Below are positions 58,301 to 63,322 of a stretch of 64,000 bases of DNA, piece by piece. How positions within the stretch are numbered: the stretch's first letter is position 1; every line of letters begins with the position of its first letter. The DNA is taken from the NCBI GenBank assembly GCA_047967505.1, contig CM106540.1. One strand, given 5' to 3'. The notes below the pieces were generated by a model, which saw only the letters and a program-made list of their open reading frames with translations, ran no database searches and was not told where the DNA came from. This DNA comes from Dipteris shenzhenensis (lineage: Eukaryota > Polypodiophyta > Polypodiopsida > Gleicheniales). The translations under genes and the position numbers were made by a program.

Positions 58301-60570
58301 ACTAGTGGCACCTCTTGTCTGTGACAAGGAGAATGCTAGCTACAAGGTATTATACAGTGCAACTTTGAAGGTTATCAAGGCACCCTTTATCCTTTTTCAA
58401 GTTGGCAAAGTCCATAGCACCTTGAATGTATCCATTAAGAGCTTTCAAACATCGTGGTTTGCGACTAAAATTCTTTGTGGTGGATTGATTGTCCAATCCT
58501 TTCATATGTTAGTATCAATTAGAAAGTTTTGTGACTTTTGGACACAGATTTATACTATCATAGCTTGCACTTTGCATATTGGCCTTGTTAATGTGTAGGT
58601 GATCTGTTTCTTATATTGATGGTAGAAAAGCTTACATTTTGTTCATGGGTTGGGCTTTGATAGTCATCCAAATGGACATGTTGACAGCACAAAGAAAGCT
58701 AAGAGTTCGAAATAAGATCTTTTTTAAAGCATTATTCTTCATCACACACTTTAGTACAGAAGTCTGTGATAATTGCTTATTGATCTACTTCTCACATGCA
58801 TAACCTTTATTGATGTTTGTTCCAGGGTGAAGCTTTAGTGATGGGATATGATTTCATGGGGTATGTGCTTCTTACTTGTAAATAAAAAAAGCATGTGATG
58901 ACACTTCATTTTCTGCTCCTTGATTGGCACTTCAATGTTCTTTTTTGTGTTGTAAGTGTTTAATTTCCATCATCGGTGTAAGAATGTGTCATCACATTGA
59001 ATAACTTTTTGATATCCATAATATCATCTTTATTAATTTTTCAAAATAGGAAAAATGTATTTGTTTCAGAAATGGAAACAAAGAGATGAGCAAGCTGTAA
59101 ACAATGTGTCTCAAAACCGAGTATCGTAAAACTCAATTTGATTTTTCTTGTTTTTTTCGAGAAATAGACTTTTATAAAGTACGAGAGAAACCACCCATAC
59201 TAAAACCCCCACAAGTTGAAATACATCATACAAGGCACGAAAACTCAATTACCATGCAAAGTCTGAAAAGCCATATGAGAATCAATTAAAGTAAATTAGA
59301 TTGGATATCAAGACTAGTAAGTGTATAGTTTTGTCAAGGAACAACCAATGAGAAGGATAATAATGCTATATCATGGAAGTCTCAATGAACCGAAAGAAGC
59401 TTCTACTATCATGCCTCCAAGAAATATAGGCTTTTTCTTGGGTTGCCTGAGAGTATGACTAAGTTTATGTAGTGACTTTTCATAATTTTTGTAAGCTCTT
59501 GCACGATCAATGCCGAAATCTGTGTCCTCTATGATCTCCCTTTGATTGCTTGTTAATAATGGGCACAAGGGAGTATATACAATTTCATCATACGTCTGTA
59601 GGAGTTGGGATATGACTAGGAGATCACTTGGGGGTGTCATGGCACTCTATGAGAGAGTCTTAGGTCGTGCCGGATAGCTACGCGCTGGACAGAGGAGTTC
59701 GTGAGCACCATTGGAGTCAAACAAGGGTGTCCCTTATCATCAACCTTCTTTAGATAGTTCCATGTCTCATCGCACCGCCTCTGCATTGAGAGCGGTCGAG
59801 CAAAGGGCATACCCGGGGAGGGCCGTTTCTGCACTTTATGCAACCATTAGGAGATCGAGTTAGAGAAGCACTTCACTCTCAGATGCCCCGTATACTATGA
59901 GATCAAAGGTCACTAGTGTTCCTCTTCAGAGACGGTTTCGGACCCCCATCCAGCCTCCTCTCCTACCCATATCATTGATACTTAGCAGCTTTCATTCATG
60001 AGGCCGTCAAACACAAAGAGACACTGCTTGAGCACGTAGGCGAGATCAGGGTACACAGCTAGATCCCTTGTAGAGCACGACCACGGAGTTTTTCAAGCTA
60101 GATAGCGCCGACCAACAGGATTTGCCTAGATGTGGCGGACATGGGGGCCTGAGTCAAACATACGACAGACTCGACAACGGACTAAGGCACATATCATATT
60201 GGGAGACCTTCCCTCCATGCTCACTAGATCGGAGACACGACCACAGGGGTGACAGCTGCGCTTGTCCGTTGTAGGGCCATTGCTAGGAGACTACAGTGGG
60301 GTCACACAGCCGTCAGGTACCACAATGTCCGATCATAGGTTTTATAGCACAGCCTCATATGACGATGCCCCCCTCTTAGATCGGCACCTCTCCTCAGAGA
60401 GAGTTTTTCTCACTTTGCATTAGTGCTGTTATGTTCATGATTATGGGATTTCCGCTTCTTTTTGTACTCATCATGGGTGTTGATGCCTGCTCAGGGGCTC
60501 CAGTCCCCAGATCATTGTATCAAGTTTCTTTTAGTCTCATAGAACCTTTGGTCTTTCCAAGACTTTTAAT

Positions 60571-60614
<44 letters not shown>

Positions 60615-63322
60615 CCCCTTAGTTCCGCTTGCTCATTGTTCTTTTAATTCTCCCCTTACAATGAAAAATGTCAATCTCTAACATTGGGTATATTGTAGTC
60701 TTATGAACATAAATGTACATCGTAGGACTACAAGCATAAAGACAATGTTTTACACTCCTTCAATGTGAATGGCAATACTCCTATATAATTCAACTATTTG
60801 CAAATGGTGATGATAGCAAGGGATGAATCCAAATAGGGAGATGACTAGATCAATGATGGATGGAAAGCTAAAAAGTAATGCAACCAAGGTGTATTCAAGA
60901 AATTAAACAATTTTGCTAACTAGTAGTTTCCACATGTGTCGACCTCCACTTTGCAAAGTCTCAATAGTACCAAGAAAGGGAGAGTTTTTCCAAGAGCTAG
61001 ACCCTTCCGTCTAGGGCAAACCAAGGAATTGTTAAAACCTTGTCCCAAAATAGATCAATGACCCACAACTTGCCAAAACATCTAGTAACACGAATGTTGT
61101 GTCTCTATAGAGGGCCTTTGTCTACAAACTCAATGCAAGCAATGCAAGAGAGATTATAGAATCCCTATTGTAGCGTAACCAGACCAAAATAAGCACTTTG
61201 TTTGGAGAAAAAGAGGGACATCAAGTAGTATCATGTTGAGTGAATGATGGGTCTCTTGCAACGTTTGTTTCTAGGCATGAGAGCTTGATCTCTAAATAAC
61301 ATGCACAAGAACTATATAAAGGGTCATTACCACACAAGAAAACCATGAATATGTGGCTCTGAAAGTTTGCATTGAACTAAAACCAATGTATTTAAACCGA
61401 TCTATAAAGGGGGGACATGCTTATCCCAAAGAGCCCACTTGGAGGCCACAGGATGATGATCAACCAAATTAGGACAAATTTGTTAAGAATTTTCCTTGCT
61501 CCCTTTAGAAAGAAGTTAGCTTAGAGCTGATCACATCGGGGGTGAGAAAAGTAGATCTAATGAATACGGAGTGAATGTAGGTATTGGGCTACGTAGATCC
61601 ATTTTGATGTGAGATTCTTGGGATGCTATTTGTCCTTGATGTGGATCTTTCCTTCTTTGTAAACCGTCCGCTTCCTTTGTCCCTTGGCCTCTATTGCTTG
61701 TTTCAAACCTGCTTTTTTTGTGCTTGAGTGGTATTTTGGTCAAGTCTCTATCCATGAAAGTTTGAGTGACATTTGTTTGCTTGTGATAGTCAGAAAGCGG
61801 ATGATTGAAGTTTGCCCTTTGCCTGCTCTGCCTAGCCACCAAGCGTTTTGCACCAGGTGATTGTGGATCCCATGAGTTGAAGAAACAAAATTGGTGCCTA
61901 TCTCCTTGGGAGAGGTGCCTTTAGTGGCCCCTTGTTTATTTATCTTTTCAAGTTGCATTGACCATGTTCTTCCTAAGTGGCATACGTTGTCCCTTGCATG
62001 AGAGAGAGAGGGCGAGAGAGGGTTTTATTAACATTTGCAAAAGGACAAAAAGGCCTATGAGACTAGAAAATTGAAGTCAAAATGAGACTACACCCAATAG
62101 TTTGAGCTAAGAGTTGGCTTGATTGGGGTCGCATCGGGAATTGTGGTGTCCGTGGAACATCTCCGAGATTTGTTGCTAGTGTTTGGGGCACGTGTTTGCA
62201 GGTATAGGCATATCGATGCACAATTTCTATGAAGATTTAGAATAATGACAAATTCTATACAAAGAATTTGCAGTGCGGCAGATTAGGCAGGGTGAGGGTA
62301 TGTATCTTTATTGATTCATGGAATGCCTCTCACATAAGTGGTGTTGAGTTAACCCTTTCAGGCATTCGTAAGGTACAAATCTTATTGATTGCTTAAGTCT
62401 AAGTGGGATTTATTTTTTTCTAAGAGGCACCCATCTCCAATCACACTATTTCACTTATTGTTTGAAAGAAACCCTAAGATTGAAATAGGTGTGATTAAAA
62501 GGAAATATTGCTATATTGATTTGTATTTCTTTGTTTTCCCAATTTGTTATAGAATTGCAAAGATATTCACCAATGCAAAGCCTAGCTTAATGAATATCTG
62601 TGGTAAGATCATTTGGTTTGACATTCACCTGTAAAATTTTCCCTTGAGTAGAGTGAGTTTTCTGTCAGTATTTGAGTGTGCTTTGTAAACATCTTTGTTT
62701 ACAATTTCCAACGATCTATGTCATGAAGAAGCAATTCCTGTAGATCTGTTGTAATGCATATACCTGTGGTTTTAATTTTTTCTTGAAGAGGCAATTATGG
62801 TAACGAATTTGGGTAAGCTAAAAGATTGAAGGGTTCGTTCATGAAATAACTCAGATGTGGTCATCGGGGTGAATTGTCTACCTTTGAGAATGGCGTGCTG
62901 TCTAGCAAATCTAGTTCTGGAGCATTGCAAACCCCGGAATTCTAATTCTGCACTACAATTTGTCTGACTTTTAAATCAATGTTGTGAAAAGGTGGGAAGA
63001 ACAATGTGAACCGAACTTCAACACTCTAGTTTTCAAACCTGATTTTAGCATCATAAGCAAGCCTCAATTGCATGTATGGAACATGGAACTTCAACACTAC
63101 AGTTTCAAACTTGATTCTAGCCATGTATGGAACATGGCCCTTTTAAAGGTGTTTAAATTGGTGCAAGGTTTGGCATTTTGATTCCTTGGCAGATATGAAC
63201 TTTGGAAACCCTATCTACGAGCAATGATGGAACGGGACATGAAGGCAGTAAGTGATGGGACTAAAACAAAAGCAGAGGTTTTAGAATCATCTTTGCGACA
63301 AATGAAGGAGTGCTTTCTTGAC
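18811..63322 (+). CDS. TOP3A: DNA topoisomerase 3-alpha, internal part, seven exons
   Basis: TOP3A is a nuclear type IA topoisomerase. With RecQ helicase and RMI1 it dissolves double Holliday junctions and limits crossovers. Joined exons 18811-18990, 19190-19318, 19596-19670, 34662-34751, 34907-35011, 58826-58860 and 63193-63322 give 744 nt without stops. Hallmarks are [80 protein letters not shown] and [19 protein letters not shown], all typical of the plant enzyme. All introns are GT-AG and phases agree. The active-site tyrosine exon lies upstream and the zinc-finger C-terminus downstream of the window. TOP3A is preferred over TOP3B because the peptide matches plant TOP3A closely. Confidence 0.93.
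19190..19318 (+). CDS. TOP3A: TOP3A exon, [16 protein letters not shown] block
   Basis: Forty-three codons, phase 0 at both ends, encoding [10 protein letters not shown] to SASGLMITA. It follows a 199-bp intron. The acceptor is GAACAG and the donor is GTAAGG. An in-frame extension upstream is not needed. Confidence 0.93.
19596..19670 (+). CDS. TOP3A: TOP3A exon, [13 protein letters not shown] block
   Basis: Twenty-five codons, phase 0 at both ends, ending EVGQQ. The upstream intron is 277 bp. The donor CAG/GTAGGG opens the 14,991-bp intron. Confidence 0.93.
19925..21040 (-). pseudogene. LINE-A ORF2 N-terminus: AP-type endonuclease
   Basis: An open frame of 371 codons encodes the APE-like endonuclease that nicks target DNA for target-primed reverse transcription. 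Motifs are [13 protein letters not shown] (about 1-13), [10 protein letters not shown] (about 38-47, the Glu), GLLNLYAPN (about 109), [10 protein letters not shown] (about 138-147), YSWSNRR (about 193) and ARIDRF (about 205). The late catalytic block reads STSYHFPV where the usual form is S-D-H; copy 3 has S-N-H there. TAA at 19925-19927 replaces the Trp codon seen in copies 2 and 3. The start ATG overlaps the ORF1 stop in ATGA. Confidence 0.87.
21037..22563 (-). pseudogene. LINE-A ORF1: DUF4283-like and CCHC RNA-binding protein
   Basis: ORF1 runs in one frame from [13 protein letters not shown] to FHPASSCR with in-frame stops near 22189, 22138, 21472 and about 21395. The N-terminal part ([49 protein letters not shown]) resembles the DUF4283 fold of plant LINE ORF1 proteins. 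The zinc knuckle [14 protein letters not shown] (CX2CX4HX4C) lies at about 21885-21930, followed by a basic RKRLKR stretch and a Pro/Thr-rich tail. It is probably a nucleic-acid chaperone. TGA at 21039-21037 overlaps the ORF2 ATG. Confidence 0.85.
22564..23056. repeat. Homopurine (G/A) tract, LINE leader
   Basis: The + strand is almost entirely G and A, with irregular repeats of GGGGGAGAGGGAGGGCG and a T run at about 22749-22767. It lies immediately upstream of ORF1 on the - strand, so it reads as the CT-rich 5' leader of the LINE. Long ORFs here on both strands are composition artefacts. Confidence 0.7.
23057..25099 (-). repeat. Unclassified repeat X, copy 1 (possible solo LTR)
   Basis: The segment interrupts the homopurine tract. 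On the - strand it begins TGATAGG and ends TTATCA, which are short inverted termini. Read that way it resembles 39665 onward: GGGTAGG...CATAG...GTACA...AGG blocks near the start, then CATG...GCTACGTAA...GGAAGCTTCT. There is no coding domain. The flanking 5 bp (GAAGG and ACGGG) do not match, so LTR status is unproven. Confidence 0.45.
25100..25400. repeat. Second homopurine tract
   Basis: About 300 bp of G/A-rich + strand similar in style to 22700-23050. It may be the outer half of the same LINE leader, split by repeat X. The 129- and 138-residue Pro/Leu/Ser-rich frames on the - strand are artefacts. Confidence 0.65.
25401..25727. other. Intron sequence, nothing recognised
   Basis: Mixed sequence without coding similarity, RNA gene or repeat signature that I can support. 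Confidence 0.4.
25728..25825 (+). mobile_element. Short LINE 3'-end fragment
   Basis: About 95 bp encode a WRSRCT...IDGTEV peptide and align with the LINE-A C-terminal block [13 protein letters not shown]. It is an isolated remnant, followed by a 13-G run near 25846-25858. The stretch from there to 26175 holds nothing recognisable. Confidence 0.6.
26181..26356 (-). repeat. Copia 3' LTR
   Basis: 176 bp, aligned with 33605-33790 through shared blocks such as AGACACAAAGTGAAC, ACACTTGGGTT, TTAAGCTAAGTCTAG and ACATAACCATACCATTGTAA. The expected TG start on the - strand is TA here. A purine-rich GAGAGGGGAT (polypurine tract, - strand) adjoins it at 26357-26368. Confidence 0.88.
26520..27620 (-). 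pseudogene. Copia RT and RNase H
   Basis: The RT begins [19 protein letters not shown] (about 27545-27605) and continues through [14 protein letters not shown] (about 27480-27520). Its catalytic block reads [10 protein letters not shown] (about 27335-27365), with Asn for the first Asp of [18 protein letters not shown] (about 27215-27258) follows. RNase H shows [13 protein letters not shown] (about 26765-26805) and [12 protein letters not shown] (about 26635-26675). Stops and frameshifts separate the pieces, so it is inactive. Confidence 0.87.
27621..28330 (-). pseudogene. Copia GAG-pre-integrase and integrase
   Basis: The pre-integrase block [15 protein letters not shown] lies at about 28180-28235. 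The integrase core includes [10 protein letters not shown] (first Asp, about 28040), [20 protein letters not shown] (about 27950), [13 protein letters not shown] (about 27800, second catalytic position altered from Asp) and [15 protein letters not shown] (about 27735, the Glu). At least two frame changes are needed. Confidence 0.85.
28331..29250 (-). pseudogene. Copia gag region, badly degraded
   Basis: Scattered - strand peptides resemble a copia gag: [13 protein letters not shown] near 29150-29190, then [23 protein letters not shown] near 29000-29070. Stops are frequent, and no zinc knuckle was confirmed. Confidence 0.6.
29251..29861 (-). other. Copia leader
   Basis: Non-coding part between gag and PBS of the copia element; it resumes at 33469-33590 beyond the nested LINE. 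It contains a repeated AACCCCAAAACAG/GACCCCAAAACAG motif and no supported ORF. Confidence 0.5.
29899..31133 (+). pseudogene. LINE-A copy 2 ORF2: reverse transcriptase
   Basis: The best preserved RT here. An open frame to 30735 has [38 protein letters not shown] and [15 protein letters not shown]. After one frameshift near 30690, [27 protein letters not shown] and LADDTAIF (both catalytic Asp) follow to TAG at 31131-31133. That stop falls just after RYLGC and is shared with copy 3, while copy 1 has CAG. Confidence 0.88.
31134..32870 (+). pseudogene. LINE-A copy 2 ORF2 C-terminal part with zf-RVT
   Basis: Frames 31140-31640 ([33 protein letters not shown]) and 32417-32680 carry the post-RT region and the zf-RVT block [14 protein letters not shown]...[11 protein letters not shown] at about 32552-32625. 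Stops are at 31638-31640, 31867 and 32680. Confidence 0.82.
32871..33340 (+). repeat. Tandem duplication, period 235 bp, in the LINE 3' end
   Basis: Units 32871-33105 and 33106-33340 both run from TGGCACATTTGGAGAGCC through the 3' UTR and differ at very few bases (CACGAG/CACGGG). Copies 1 and 3 have a single unit here. Confidence 0.9.
33591..33602 (-). other. Copia primer binding site
   Basis: On the - strand TGGTATCAAAGC lies 2 nt from the 5' LTR end and matches the initiator tRNA-Met primer class. Confidence 0.85.
33605..33790 (-). repeat. Copia 5' LTR
   Basis: 186 bp, TG...CA on the - strand (TGTAGG start), followed on the + strand by the TSD ATGAT. Aligned with 26181-26356. Confidence 0.88.
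33796..34661 (+). other. TOP3A intron sequence after the copia element
   Basis: No recognisable element or gene. It ends in a T-rich tract and the acceptor TTTTGTAACAG before the exon at 34662. Confidence 0.6.
34662..34751 (+). CDS. TOP3A: TOP3A exon, [16 protein letters not shown] block
   Basis: Thirty codons, phase 0 at both ends, [13 protein letters not shown] to LMDQ. The acceptor is AACAG and the donor is CAG/GTAAGT, a near-perfect consensus. It lies directly after the giant intron. Confidence 0.93.
34907..35011 (+). CDS. TOP3A: TOP3A exon, [15 protein letters not shown] block
   Basis: Thirty-five codons, phase 0 at both ends, ending RFSPTKL. It holds GIGTDAT, a signature of type IA topoisomerases. 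The upstream intron is 155 bp; the donor TTG/GTATGT opens the 23,814-bp intron. Confidence 0.93.
35045..35443 (+). pseudogene. LINE-A copy 3 endonuclease C-terminal part
   Basis: An open frame carries [32 protein letters not shown] and [13 protein letters not shown], matching codons about 200-325 of the ORF2 at 19925-21040. It ends in TAG at about 35442. The S-N-H block lacks the usual Asp. Confidence 0.83.
35444..37255 (+). pseudogene. LINE-A copy 3 reverse transcriptase
   Basis: It includes [21 protein letters not shown] (split by frame at 35557), [55 protein letters not shown] (37034-37057, both Asp kept) and RYLGC before TAG at 37253-37255. Frameshifts and the insert at 35966-36420 break the frame. 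Confidence 0.85.
35966..36420 (+). pseudogene. Foreign insert: LTR-element protease-like fragment
   Basis: About 455 bp replace some 11 nt of LINE sequence (compare 588-620 in copy 1). The frame 36024-36389 reads [57 protein letters not shown]. With a frame change near 36365 it continues as [18 protein letters not shown], which resembles the DGGA-type retropepsin block of plant LTR elements with Asp and Gly altered. This is an inference from motif shape. No element ends or TSD are visible. Confidence 0.55.
37361..37800 (+). repeat. Tandem duplication, period about 230 bp, in LINE-A copy 3
   Basis: GTGGTGGTTGTAAAC recurs at 37361 and 37591, and the following sequence through ATTATTGATC is repeated. 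The second unit lacks about 18 nt present in the first (ATTAGACGGCACTTCATATG region). The unit falls in the post-RT part of ORF2. Confidence 0.83.
37856..38180 (+). other. Foreign insert with acidic ORF
   Basis: About 325 bp unrelated to LINE-A replace roughly 210 bp of ORF2 (compare 1730-1943). Its frame is open and merges with LINE sequence on both sides (37850-38338). The encoded peptide is rich in Asp, Glu and Ser ([36 protein letters not shown]). No family is recognised. It could be part of a retroelement gag or of a host gene. Confidence 0.5.
38181..39656 (+). pseudogene. LINE-A copy 3 ORF2 C-terminus with zf-RVT, 3' UTR, poly-A
   Basis: Frames 38191-38544 ([15 protein letters not shown]), 38670-39029 (zf-[17 protein letters not shown]...LWECT) and 39030-39371 ([27 protein letters not shown]) follow. 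TAG at 39027-39029 stands where copies 1 and 2 have CAG. An A-rich end is at 39649-39656. Confidence 0.84.
39657..41769 (+). repeat. Unclassified repeat X, copy 2, and flanking DNA
   Basis: Similar in block order to the reverse complement of 23057-25099: GGGTAGGTGCATAGCTATG near 39750, then GCATGCATGCTACGTAAAGG and AGAAGCTTCTGG near 40130-40170. No protein domain is visible. Right boundary uncertain; LINE-B starts near 41770. The 99- and 89-residue frames inside are not supported. Confidence 0.4.
41770..43450 (+). mobile_element. LINE-B copy 1: post-RT region and (CT)n tail
   Basis: A second LINE family, 5'-truncated. Peptides are [11 protein letters not shown] (about 41820), [20 protein letters not shown] and [20 protein letters not shown] (about 41940-42075), then a zinc-binding block [19 protein letters not shown] (about 42678-42735) and [21 protein letters not shown] 39-bp direct repeat with AGCACTATCCTCTTCTATGG occurs at about 42219 and 42259. 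The 3' UTR ends AAGACTTTAATAAAC followed by TTTCTCTCTTTC repeats, not poly-A. Confidence 0.8.
43686..43706. repeat. C21 homopolymer
   Basis: Twenty-one consecutive C on the + strand, a likely length-variable site and possible assembly weak point. Confidence 0.9.
43940..44150. repeat. Degenerate short tandem repeat, TTGGTCACAC-like
   Basis: Irregular repeats of CTTGGTCACAC/CCATGGTTAGACC with a spacing of about 14-20 bp recur at least ten times. The long frames read through it are repeat artefacts. Confidence 0.7.
44913..45294 (+). repeat. Gypsy-2 5' LTR, 3'-truncated
   Basis: It matches 50012-50394 and stops at CAGCTCAGCTC. The 3' LTR continues with GTGGCTCGG, but here AGCCAGCTTACC follows. 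No TGGTATCA-like PBS occurs before the gag ATG at 45444. Confidence 0.9.
45073..45083 (+). promoter_or_regulatory. TATA box of gypsy-2 5' LTR
   Basis: TCTATATAAGG, conserved in the 3' LTR at 50172-50182. Transcription would start about 30 bp downstream in GGTTCAGTTCTCAG. Confidence 0.7.
45444..46937 (+). pseudogene. Gypsy-2 gag and protease
   Basis: One frame from [15 protein letters not shown] with TAG at 45810-45812 and 46308-46310. The gag core ([49 protein letters not shown]) covers 45855-46190. The zinc knuckle [14 protein letters not shown] (CX2CX4HX4C) is at about 46368-46412. The retropepsin motif [14 protein letters not shown] is at about 46620-46660 with DPG for D(S/T)G. The frame ends in TAG at 46935-46937. 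Confidence 0.9.
46938..49995 (+). pseudogene. Gypsy-2 pol: RT, RNase H, integrase, chromodomain
   Basis: Frame shifts occur near 46940-46980 and near 47328. The RT ([48 protein letters not shown] with both Asp) runs to about 47900. RNase H ([20 protein letters not shown]) covers about 48128-48420. Integrase has a zinc region, [19 protein letters not shown] and DGSTEKVNQ, so the D-D-E residues survive. A chromodomain-like tail ([20 protein letters not shown], then EEDATWE) has its Trp replaced by TGA at 49900-49902. Other stops are TGA 47551-47553 and TAA 48871-48873. Confidence 0.92.
49998..50010 (+). other. Gypsy-2 polypurine tract
   Basis: GAGGAGGGGAAG-type purine run ending one nucleotide before the 3' LTR start TGTTATG. 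Confidence 0.85.
50012..50531 (+). repeat. Gypsy-2 3' LTR
   Basis: 520 bp, TGTTATGTG to GGGACGTGTCA (TG...CA), followed by TSD GTGAG. It holds the TATA box TCTATATAAGG at 50172-50182. Confidence 0.92.
50537..52340 (+). pseudogene. LINE-C reverse transcriptase and C-terminus
   Basis: Motifs are [20 protein letters not shown] (about 50620-50680), [20 protein letters not shown] (about 50717-50776), [12 protein letters not shown] (about 50920-50955), [15 protein letters not shown] (about 51039) and [14 protein letters not shown]. The catalytic YADD is YAND (codon 51045-51047). TAA at about 50586, a frameshift near 50800 and one near 50955 disable it. A late zinc-like [17 protein letters not shown] peptide is near 51980-52035. 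Confidence 0.87.
52349..52383. repeat. (CT)n microsatellite at the LINE-C 3' end
   Basis: Seventeen TC units immediately after ATACAATCATATCATATCA, at the presumed 3' end of LINE-C. Confidence 0.9.
52384..53268. other. Intron DNA between LINE-C and gypsy-3
   Basis: No supported gene. The 100-residue - strand frame 52634-52936 includes the segment shared with 51-95. A T/C-rich part at about 52960-53100 gives spurious Phe/Ser-rich frames. Confidence 0.45.
53269..54228 (+). repeat. Gypsy-3 5' LTR with internal duplication
   Basis: It starts about TGTTATACTAC and ends TTGTTTCA. TATA box CCTATAAAAGG at 53493-53503. A block starting TTCGACGATGCCAAGGAC occurs at about 53746 and again about 351 bp later, so an insertion or tandem copy enlarges this LTR. 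Confidence 0.65.
54230..54242 (+). other. Gypsy-3 PBS-like site
   Basis: TGATATCAGAACC follows the LTR end after one nucleotide and resembles the tRNA-Met PBS TGGTATCAGAGC with two changes. Confidence 0.65.
54836..55320 (-). pseudogene. Inverted gag-like fragment in gypsy-3
   Basis: On the - strand [20 protein letters not shown] starts at about 55320, followed after stops by [20 protein letters not shown] and [17 protein letters not shown]. This looks like the N-terminus of a gypsy gag (basic start, then a coiled segment). It is opposite in strand to the pol part, implying an inversion. No zinc knuckle is seen. Confidence 0.5.
55535..57104 (+). pseudogene. Gypsy-3 RNase H and integrase
   Basis: [20 protein letters not shown] near 55560, [20 protein letters not shown] (55699-55760, RNase H end) and [12 protein letters not shown] are followed by the integrase: [13 protein letters not shown] near 56185, [18 protein letters not shown] near 56352 and TADHPQTDG near 56447. 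At least six stops or frameshifts are present. The frame 56842-57075 ([33 protein letters not shown]) is the integrase C-terminal region. Confidence 0.85.
57105..57428 (+). repeat. Duplicated chromodomain segment, period 162 bp
   Basis: Units 57105-57266 and 57267-57428 each encode KNKS(C/Y)[13 protein letters not shown] followed by ENSW...[10 protein letters not shown], the chromodomain at the end of a chromovirus integrase. The second unit differs at a few bases only. Both carry the downstream stop and trailing DNA. Confidence 0.88.
57429..58003 (+). repeat. Gypsy-3 3' LTR, scrambled, with 61-bp hairpin
   Basis: 57457-57517 and 57564-57624 are inverted copies (61-bp arms with about one mismatch, 46-nt spacer). 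A further inverted scrap follows at about 57641-57672. A block starting CTCCCTCATTTCTAGAGGTAC occurs twice (about 57711 and 57796). It ends GTCTTATTTCA at 58003 like the 5' LTR. Confidence 0.8.
58004..58825 (+). other. Intron DNA before the TOP3A micro-exon
   Basis: No gene supported. A - strand frame (58009-58311) rich in Ser, Arg and Gln could be an old gag scrap, but no motif confirms it. The stretch ends in TGTTTGTTCCAG. Confidence 0.45.
58826..58860 (+). CDS. TOP3A: TOP3A micro-exon, [12 protein letters not shown]
   Basis: Thirty-five nucleotides, phase 0 in and phase 2 out. The codon for the last Gly is completed by the first base of the next exon. The acceptor is TTCCAG and the donor is GG/GTATGT. 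The plant family usually has an acidic residue where Phe (TTC) stands in GYDFMG. It is flanked by introns of 23.8 and 4.3 kb. Confidence 0.92.
59640..60612 (+). mobile_element. LINE-B copy 2, internally deleted, (CT)n tail
   Basis: [14 protein letters not shown] (about 59713-59755) is the RT motif before the catalytic block. After a deletion, [15 protein letters not shown] and FCTLCN...[15 protein letters not shown] match the LINE-B zinc region of copy 1. The 3' UTR ends GTCTTTCCAAGACTTTTAATA followed by (CT)n at 60574-60612. Confidence 0.78.
60574..60612. repeat. (CT)n microsatellite, LINE-B copy 2 tail
   Basis: About 19 CT units directly after TTTTAATATA, the 3' end of the LINE. Confidence 0.9.
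60613..61989. other. Intron DNA, nothing recognised
   Basis: No ORF with a recognisable domain. The 103-residue - strand frame 61531-61842 has no motif I can name. Confidence 0.45.
61990..62110 (-). mobile_element. LINE-B 3'-end fragment, reverse strand
   Basis: The - strand reads TAGTCTCATAGGCC, then TTGTCC, then AATGTTAATAAAACC and CT repeats. This is the same order as the 3' ends at 43370-43440 and 60535-60612. It is a third copy of the LINE-B tail. Confidence 0.68.
62111..63192. other. Intron DNA, nothing recognised
   Basis: No supported gene or element. A 20-bp motif around CATGTATGGAACATGG is repeated at 63071 and 63123. It ends in the acceptor for the exon at 63193. Confidence 0.5.
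63193..63322 (+). CDS. TOP3A: TOP3A exon, [19 protein letters not shown] block
   Basis: 130 nt. The first base completes Gly, then 43 codons run to KECFLD. The acceptor is TTGGCAG. The donor GAC/GTGAGG is placed by homology, because the frame stays open for some codons beyond it. The next exon (ARV...-like start) is not in the window. Confidence 0.9.

Larger units (their letters stand above)
35012..58825 (+). other. TOP3A giant intron, 23,814 bp
   Basis: It starts GTATGT and ends TGTTCCAG. It contains LINE-A copy 3, repeat X copy 2, LINE-B copy 1, LINE-C with nested gypsy-2, and gypsy-3, all + strand except part of gypsy-3. The first element starts only about 33 bp from the donor. Confidence 0.9.
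58861..63192 (+). other. TOP3A intron, 4,332 bp
   Basis: It starts GTATGT and ends CCTTGGCAG. It contains two LINE-B fragments in opposite orientations and otherwise unrecognised DNA. Confidence 0.88.

Noticed and set aside
61531-61958. Overlapping - strand ORFs of 103 and 72 residues
   Set aside because: Basic, low-complexity frames with no recognised domain in intron DNA.
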